A stretch of DNA of 34,911 nt, from the NCBI GenBank assembly GCA_964472425.1, contig CAYYLF010000008.1, forward strand, positions 1 through 34,911, read 5' to 3'. This document shows, in pieces, positions 31,722-34,911 of the stretch; position 1 is the first letter of the stretch; each line of letters opens with the position of its first letter. Source of the stretch: RUG11867 sp964472425. GTDB taxonomy: Bacteria > Bacillota_I > Bacilli_A > RF39 > UBA660. The notes below the pieces were generated by a model. That model was given only the letters and a program-made list of their open reading frames with translations, was not told the DNA's origin and searched no databases. Position numbers and translations under genes: made by a program.

Positions 31722-32569
31722 AAAACGTAATTGAAATCGCAAACTTGACCAAGAAGTACGACACTTTTACTCTCGGTCCTATCGACTTGTCCATTCCGTC
31801 TGGACAAATAATCGGGCTCATAGGCGAGAATGGAGCAGGGAAGACCACTCTCTTAAAGAGCCTTTTGGGCATAATCCAATCGACCACCGGCGAAATAACG
31901 GTGCTAGACAAGCCGGCCACCGAAAATGCGAACTCAAGTATAGGAGTAGTCCTCGACAACATGTTCTTCCCGGAAATCCTGACACCCAAAGACATAGACA
32001 CCATCATGTCCGACATATACGACAACTGGGACAAAAAACTCTTCGACGAATACATGCAAAAATTCTCTCTGCCGACGAACAAACCTCTCAAAACTCTATC
32101 TAAAGGCATGCGCAAAAAAGTTGAAATAGCCACGGCCCTAGCTCACCATCCCAAACTTCTCATTCTCGACGAGCCGACCACGGGTCTCGACCCCGTCGTT
32201 CGAAGTGAAGTGCTCGACATTTTCCTCGATTTCATCCAAGATGAGACGCACACCATCCTCATGAGTACTCACATCACGAGCGACCTCGAACACATTGCCG
32301 ACCGAATAATCTTCATCGATGCCGGCAAAATACTTATAGACGAGACCAAAGACGACCTAGTCGACGAATACGGAATTCTAAAATGTGACCTCGATTGTCT
32401 CGATAAGTTCGACGAAAACGAAATAGTAGCCTACAAGAAAAACCGCTACAGCTGTGACATACTCGTGAAAAACAAAACAGCAATTGCCAAAAAGTACAAA
32501 GATTACACCATCGATAAAATAACCTTGGAAGACTTGATGCTTCTCATGATAAAGGGGGAAAGAAAATGA
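31718..32569 (+). CDS. ABC transporter ATP-binding protein
   Basis: A 283-residue ATPase. Walker A is GENGAGKTTL (36-45), the signature is the variant LSKGMRKKVE, and Walker B is LLILDEPTTGLDP, followed by the H-loop STHITSD. A C-terminal extension of about 70 residues, after IFIDAGKILIDETKDD, is typical of ATPases paired with small ABC-2 permeases under GntR control. It is translationally coupled on both sides by ATGA overlaps. Confidence 0.94.
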   Translation: MKNVIEIANLTKKYDTFTLGPIDLSIPSGQIIGLIGENGAGKTTLLKSLLGIIQSTTGEITVLDKPATENANSSIGVVLDNMFFPEILTPKDIDTIMSDIYDNWDKKLFDEYMQKFSLPTNKPLKTLSKGMRKKVEIATALAHHPKLLILDEPTTGLDPVVRSEVLDIFLDFIQDETHTILMSTHITSDLEHIADRIIFIDAGKILIDETKDDLVDEYGILKCDLDCLDKFDENEIVAYKKNRYSCDILVKNKTAIAKKYKDYTIDKITLEDLMLLMIKGERK

Positions 32570-33189
32570 AAGGTTTGATTACAAAAGATTTGCTTATACT
32601 CAAAAACAATGCGAAAAGCCTAGTGCTTCTCGTGCTCATTTACATCGTATGTAGTATCAATGCGGATGGTGTAGAATCCTTCATCATACCGTTCATGATG
32701 GCCATGCTTTGCGTCTCTACGTTCAATTATGACGAATACAACAAATGGGATGCCTTCGCGATAACCCTGCCTGGAACTCGCAAAAACGTCGTTCGAGCCA
32801 AGTATGTAGTCGGTCTACTACTCATGTTCGCCTCGCTCGTCGTAAGTTTGCTTCTATCGTTCATTTTGGGAACGATGAAGAGAAACTTGGATTTTTCCTC
32901 TACCTTGGAATACACTTTAAGCGGCCTTGCCGCGGGGATTCTCGTCATCTCGTTCATGTTTCCACTCATCCTAAAATTCGGTCTCGAAAAAGGTAGAATA
33001 GGCATTATGATCGCGTCTTTTGGCCTGTCCGCACTCATAGTCACTTTTGCATCCGTCGTTCGAGTTCCAACGGGCGTAATCTCCTTCCTAGAAACCAACT
33101 TGATTGCGATTTTGCCGATTATCACTTTGCTCATCTTGAGCATTTCATACGTTCTTTCCGTAAAAATATACGAGAAGAAGGAATTCTAA
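32566..33189 (+). CDS. ABC-2 type permease (ABC2_membrane_5-like)
   Basis: A 207-residue permease with about six helices. The motif FNYDEYNKWDAFAITLPGTR then KNVVRAKYVVGLL is characteristic of the ABC2_membrane_5 (PF13346) group. The ribosome site is AAAGGGGG (32551-32558), unusually G-rich. It is the last gene of the second GntR-ABC module; no clear terminator follows in the next 60 bases. Family modules respond to cell-wall-active compounds or unknown stress; substrate is not readable. Confidence 0.9.
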   Translation: MKGLITKDLLILKNNAKSLVLLVLIYIVCSINADGVESFIIPFMMAMLCVSTFNYDEYNKWDAFAITLPGTRKNVVRAKYVVGLLLMFASLVVSLLLSFILGTMKRNLDFSSTLEYTLSGLAAGILVISFMFPLILKFGLEKGRIGIMIASFGLSALIVTFASVVRVPTGVISFLETNLIAILPIITLLILSISYVLSVKIYEKKEF

Positions 33190-33192
33190 ATT

Positions 33193-33363
33193 TTACACAC
33201 AAGATGCCACATTTACACCATAATAGACAGCGTATTTGACGTTATTAAAACGTAAACCTTTTGGCGAGAAAAGATTGGTCGCAACCGAAAAGTTACCATT
33301 TTCAACCTTCAGTTGGTAGACCGCAACCTAGTTGATGTTATAAAATGGACTCGTGGTATAAAA
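33193..33363 (-). pseudogene. Possible decayed coding fragment
   Basis: On the minus strand a frame reads VAVYQLKVENGNFSVATNLF then SPKGLRFNNVKYAVYYGVNV and ASCV before TAA. A TAG just upstream interrupts an in-frame TTSPFYNIN. It has protein-like composition and loosely follows the beta-barrel pattern at the end of IS21/Mu-type transposases (a GxxSV segment, then VYxxxxxAS). There is no start codon or ribosome site. It occupies part of the 370-bp gap between 33190 and 33559. Chance is a real alternative. Confidence 0.25.
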
Positions 33364-33431
33364 AAATCAAACGATAGTCATTTTTGTAATCCATTTGTCA
33401 CATAATAAGAATAATTGCCGATACGAAACTA

Positions 33432-33559
33432 TAAAGACTTGCAACCAAAGCGCAGTGGAGATATAATTGTCTTAAAGAATAGACAAGTGACCAACAAACA
33501 TCGCTATGACGACATACCACTGACTAAAGAAAGGTACTCACATCAAAAGGTGTAAACAC
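33432..33559 (+). promoter_or_regulatory. Candidate folded leader of the flippase-like gene
   Basis: Several complementary pairs nest here. CAGTGG (33453-33458) pairs with CCACTG (33517-33522) and encloses TTGTCT (33467-33472)/AGACAA (33481-33486) and TCG (33501-33503)/CGA (33510-33512). Just before the start codon, ACATC (33540-33544) pairs with GGTGT (33549-33553) and would mask the AAGG ribosome site. No known riboswitch class is recognised. Pairs were found by eye; no energies were computed. Confidence 0.35.
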
Positions 33560-34597
33560 ATGAACAAAAAAAATACTCTCAACAATATCTTAAAATATTC
33601 TATCTTCATAATCTTAGTCGGAGTGACTATCTATTTCGTTTTCAAGCAAAATAACTTTAGAGATTTTGTGACCAATTTAAAAGGAGCCAACTTCTACTAC
33701 TTGGGCGCAGGAATCCTCTGCATGTTCGTTTTCTTGGGCGCAGAAGCATCGAATATCAAACTTATTCTAAAAAACTTAGGACATAAAATATCCGCTTTAC
33801 AATCTTTTCGATACTCGCTAGTCGGTTTCTTTTTCAGTTCCATCACACCATCTTCGACTGGAGGTCAACCTGCCCAAATCTACTTTATGAACAAAGACGG
33901 CATCCCCATAGCCCATTCGACTTTGGCTCTTCTCGTCGAACTGATGGGTTACCAATTCGCGACGGGTTTCTTGGCGCTACTCGGATTCTTCTTAAACTTT
34001 AAGACCATCGTTTTCACTCTCGGAAAAATCAAATTCTTAGTTTTCTTGGGAATGGCCATCAATCTCATAATACTATCGGCCCTAATCGTGATGATTTTCT
34101 CTAAAAACATCGCTATCAAGCTCATGAATGGACTTGCTAAAATTCTAGAATTTTTCCATTATGGTAAAGTAGAAGCCTTCAAAGAATCTTTTCTATCTCA
34201 AATCGACGAATACCACCGCTGTTCGATTTATCTCAAGGAAAACAAAAGCATTCTAGTTCGAGCCCTTCTTACGAATGTCATTCAGCTAACCACCTATCAC
34301 GCCATTCCGTTCTTCGTCTATTTATCTTTTGGATTGAGCGGCACGAGTGCCTTCACTATCATCCTCATGGAGGCCGTCCTTTATGTAGCCGTCGCTTCTC
34401 TGCCGTTCCCAGGTTCAGTCGGAATTTCGGAAGGTACGTTCATGGTGATGTTCAAACTGTTCTTCCCGAAAGCTTTGCTCGGAAGTGCCATGATTATTTC
34501 GAGAGGTATAAGTTTCTACTTCTTCGTCCTCTTGAGTGCACTCGGAGTAATTTGGAGTTTCTTTAAAACTAAAAAACGGACCACACGGGTCAATTGA
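33560..34597 (+). CDS. Flippase-like integral membrane protein (YbhN/MprF transmembrane-domain family)
   Basis: A 345-residue protein of the LPG_synthase_TM family (PF03706, UPF0104): the lipid-flippase half of MprF without the aminoacyltransferase domain. About eight helices are visible, starting at residues 11-28 and 46-65. Family motifs include RYSLVGFFFSSITPSSTGGQ with PAQIYFMNKDG (about 83-113), and ASLPFPGSVGISEGTF near residue 285-300. Members are thought to move or help make envelope lipids; the substrate here is unknown. AAGGTG precedes the ATG, and a long leader with possible secondary structure lies upstream. It is transcribed alone and ends at a terminator. Confidence 0.9.
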   Translation: MNKKNTLNNILKYSIFIILVGVTIYFVFKQNNFRDFVTNLKGANFYYLGAGILCMFVFLGAEASNIKLILKNLGHKISALQSFRYSLVGFFFSSITPSSTGGQPAQIYFMNKDGIPIAHSTLALLVELMGYQFATGFLALLGFFLNFKTIVFTLGKIKFLVFLGMAINLIILSALIVMIFSKNIAIKLMNGLAKILEFFHYGKVEAFKESFLSQIDEYHRCSIYLKENKSILVRALLTNVIQLTTYHAIPFFVYLSFGLSGTSAFTIILMEAVLYVAVASLPFPGSVGISEGTFMVMFKLFFPKALLGSAMIISRGISFYFFVLLSALGVIWSFFKTKKRTTRVN

Positions 34598-34616
34598 GTC
34601 TCAATCGAGGCTTTTT
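34597..34616 (+). terminator. Terminator of the flippase-like gene
   Basis: AGTCTC (34597-34602), loop AATC, GAGGCT (34607-34612) with one G-U pair, then T5, starting on the last base of the stop codon. Confidence 0.7.
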
Positions 34617-34667
34617 CTTATGTCCAAAAATATACGAACAATTGTCAAATAATGGAGGAAGTTTACC

Positions 34668-34911
34668 TTGGCAAAGAGGAAAGAGATAAGTATAATTTTA
34701 AGTGTAGGAGGTTATTATCTAAGGGCCCAATTAGCCCCTTTTTGCCATTTTTCGTTTTTTGCAGATTTTTGACCCCATTTTTGGTCTCTATCCCTTTTCA
34801 CGACTGGCTTTCAGCAAAATTGGAATTTCTGCAAAAACAGAACGTGTGTTCTGAACTTTTGACATTTGCCCCGTTTTAAATGAGAAAATTTCAAATTTCC
34901 CGGTAAAATAT
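34668..34911. other. Palindrome-rich region with a strong ribosome site but no clear gene
   Basis: GGAGGAA sits eight bases before a TTG at 34668 that opens a 34-codon frame (LAKRKEISIILSVGGYYLRA...), stopping at 34772. This may be the start of a broken gene. From about 34720 the DNA is full of inverted repeats. TTTTTGCAGA (34756-34765) pairs perfectly with TCTGCAAAAA (34828-34837). CAGAAC-GTGT-GTTCTG (34838-34853) is a perfect hairpin, and GGGC/GCCC at about 34723-34736 is followed by T5. No tRNA or rRNA is recognised. The window ends before the next gene. Confidence 0.35.

Noticed and set aside
34652..34879. 75-residue ORF at the end of the window
   Set aside because: Its start codon lies inside a ribosome-site-like GGAGG, its composition is low-complexity, and it runs through several inverted repeats.
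1..34911. Mycoplasma-type genetic code (TGA = Trp)
   Set aside because: TGA ends several genes at the right place (for example 14080-14082 and 34595-34597), and conserved tryptophans are TGG.

Overview
The window looks like chromosomal DNA from an uncultured low-GC Bacillota, probably a gut member of the Bacilli (RF39, Erysipelotrichales or similar). The grounds are Gram-positive-style Shine-Dalgarno sites (GGAGG/AGGTG), sigma-A-like promoters (TTGACA-N17-TATAAT type), short hairpin plus T-run terminators, YtrA-type GntR regulators, a NatAB-like exporter, GH25 muramidases and an Xfp phosphoketolase. TGA is used as a stop (for example at 14080-14082 and 34595-34597) and tryptophan is TGG, so the code is standard, not Mycoplasma. 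The taxonomic placement is inference. I saw no rRNA, tRNA, CRISPR array, reverse transcriptase or intact transposase.

Layout. 1-3119: a small unknown protein, then a monocistronic phosphoketolase (xfp) with a clean promoter. 3120-5325: a candidate ~145-nt structured RNA with its own promoter, then a surface protein whose promoter has a G6 tract in its spacer. 5371-9553: a tight five-gene operon: anchored GH25 muramidase, SDR oxidoreductase, YnbB-type PLP lyase, a 95-aa unknown and a glycerophosphodiester phosphodiesterase. 9705-12421 (minus strand): asparagine synthetase, then a second GH25 enzyme with no signal peptide. 12682-15488: two overlapping, mutually paralogous membrane proteins of unknown function. 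15579-16769 (minus strand): a secreted MucBP-like protein whose promoter has a G10 tract in the spacer. 16920-20236: an ABC ATPase and FtsX-type permease behind a Pho-box-like direct repeat.

20256-20737 is a degenerate array of about 21 units of 23 bp, directly upstream of a DUF4143 ATPase gene broken by one missing base in its Walker A. 22136-26905 is a five-gene operon: NatAB-like exporter, OmpR-family response regulator, histidine kinase and an anchored C39-like peptidase. 26907-28878 and 31288-33189 are two GntR-ABC modules, each with a palindromic operator on its promoter. Between them lie a WG-repeat protein and a lipoprotein of more AT-rich composition, plus a decayed second copy of the second GntR promoter and first codons. 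The window ends with a flippase-like (YbhN/MprF-type) membrane protein behind a leader that could fold, then a palindrome-rich non-coding stretch.

How the parts fit: most of the window concerns the cell envelope (three drug/peptide/stress ABC systems plus an FtsX transporter, a two-component system, two muramidases, lipid-related enzymes and surface proteins). The most unusual signal is a shared TTGACA-polyG-TGC promoter design on two unlinked surface-protein genes, with a third decayed copy near 28.9 kb. It suggests phase-variable surface expression through slippage in the promoter spacer.
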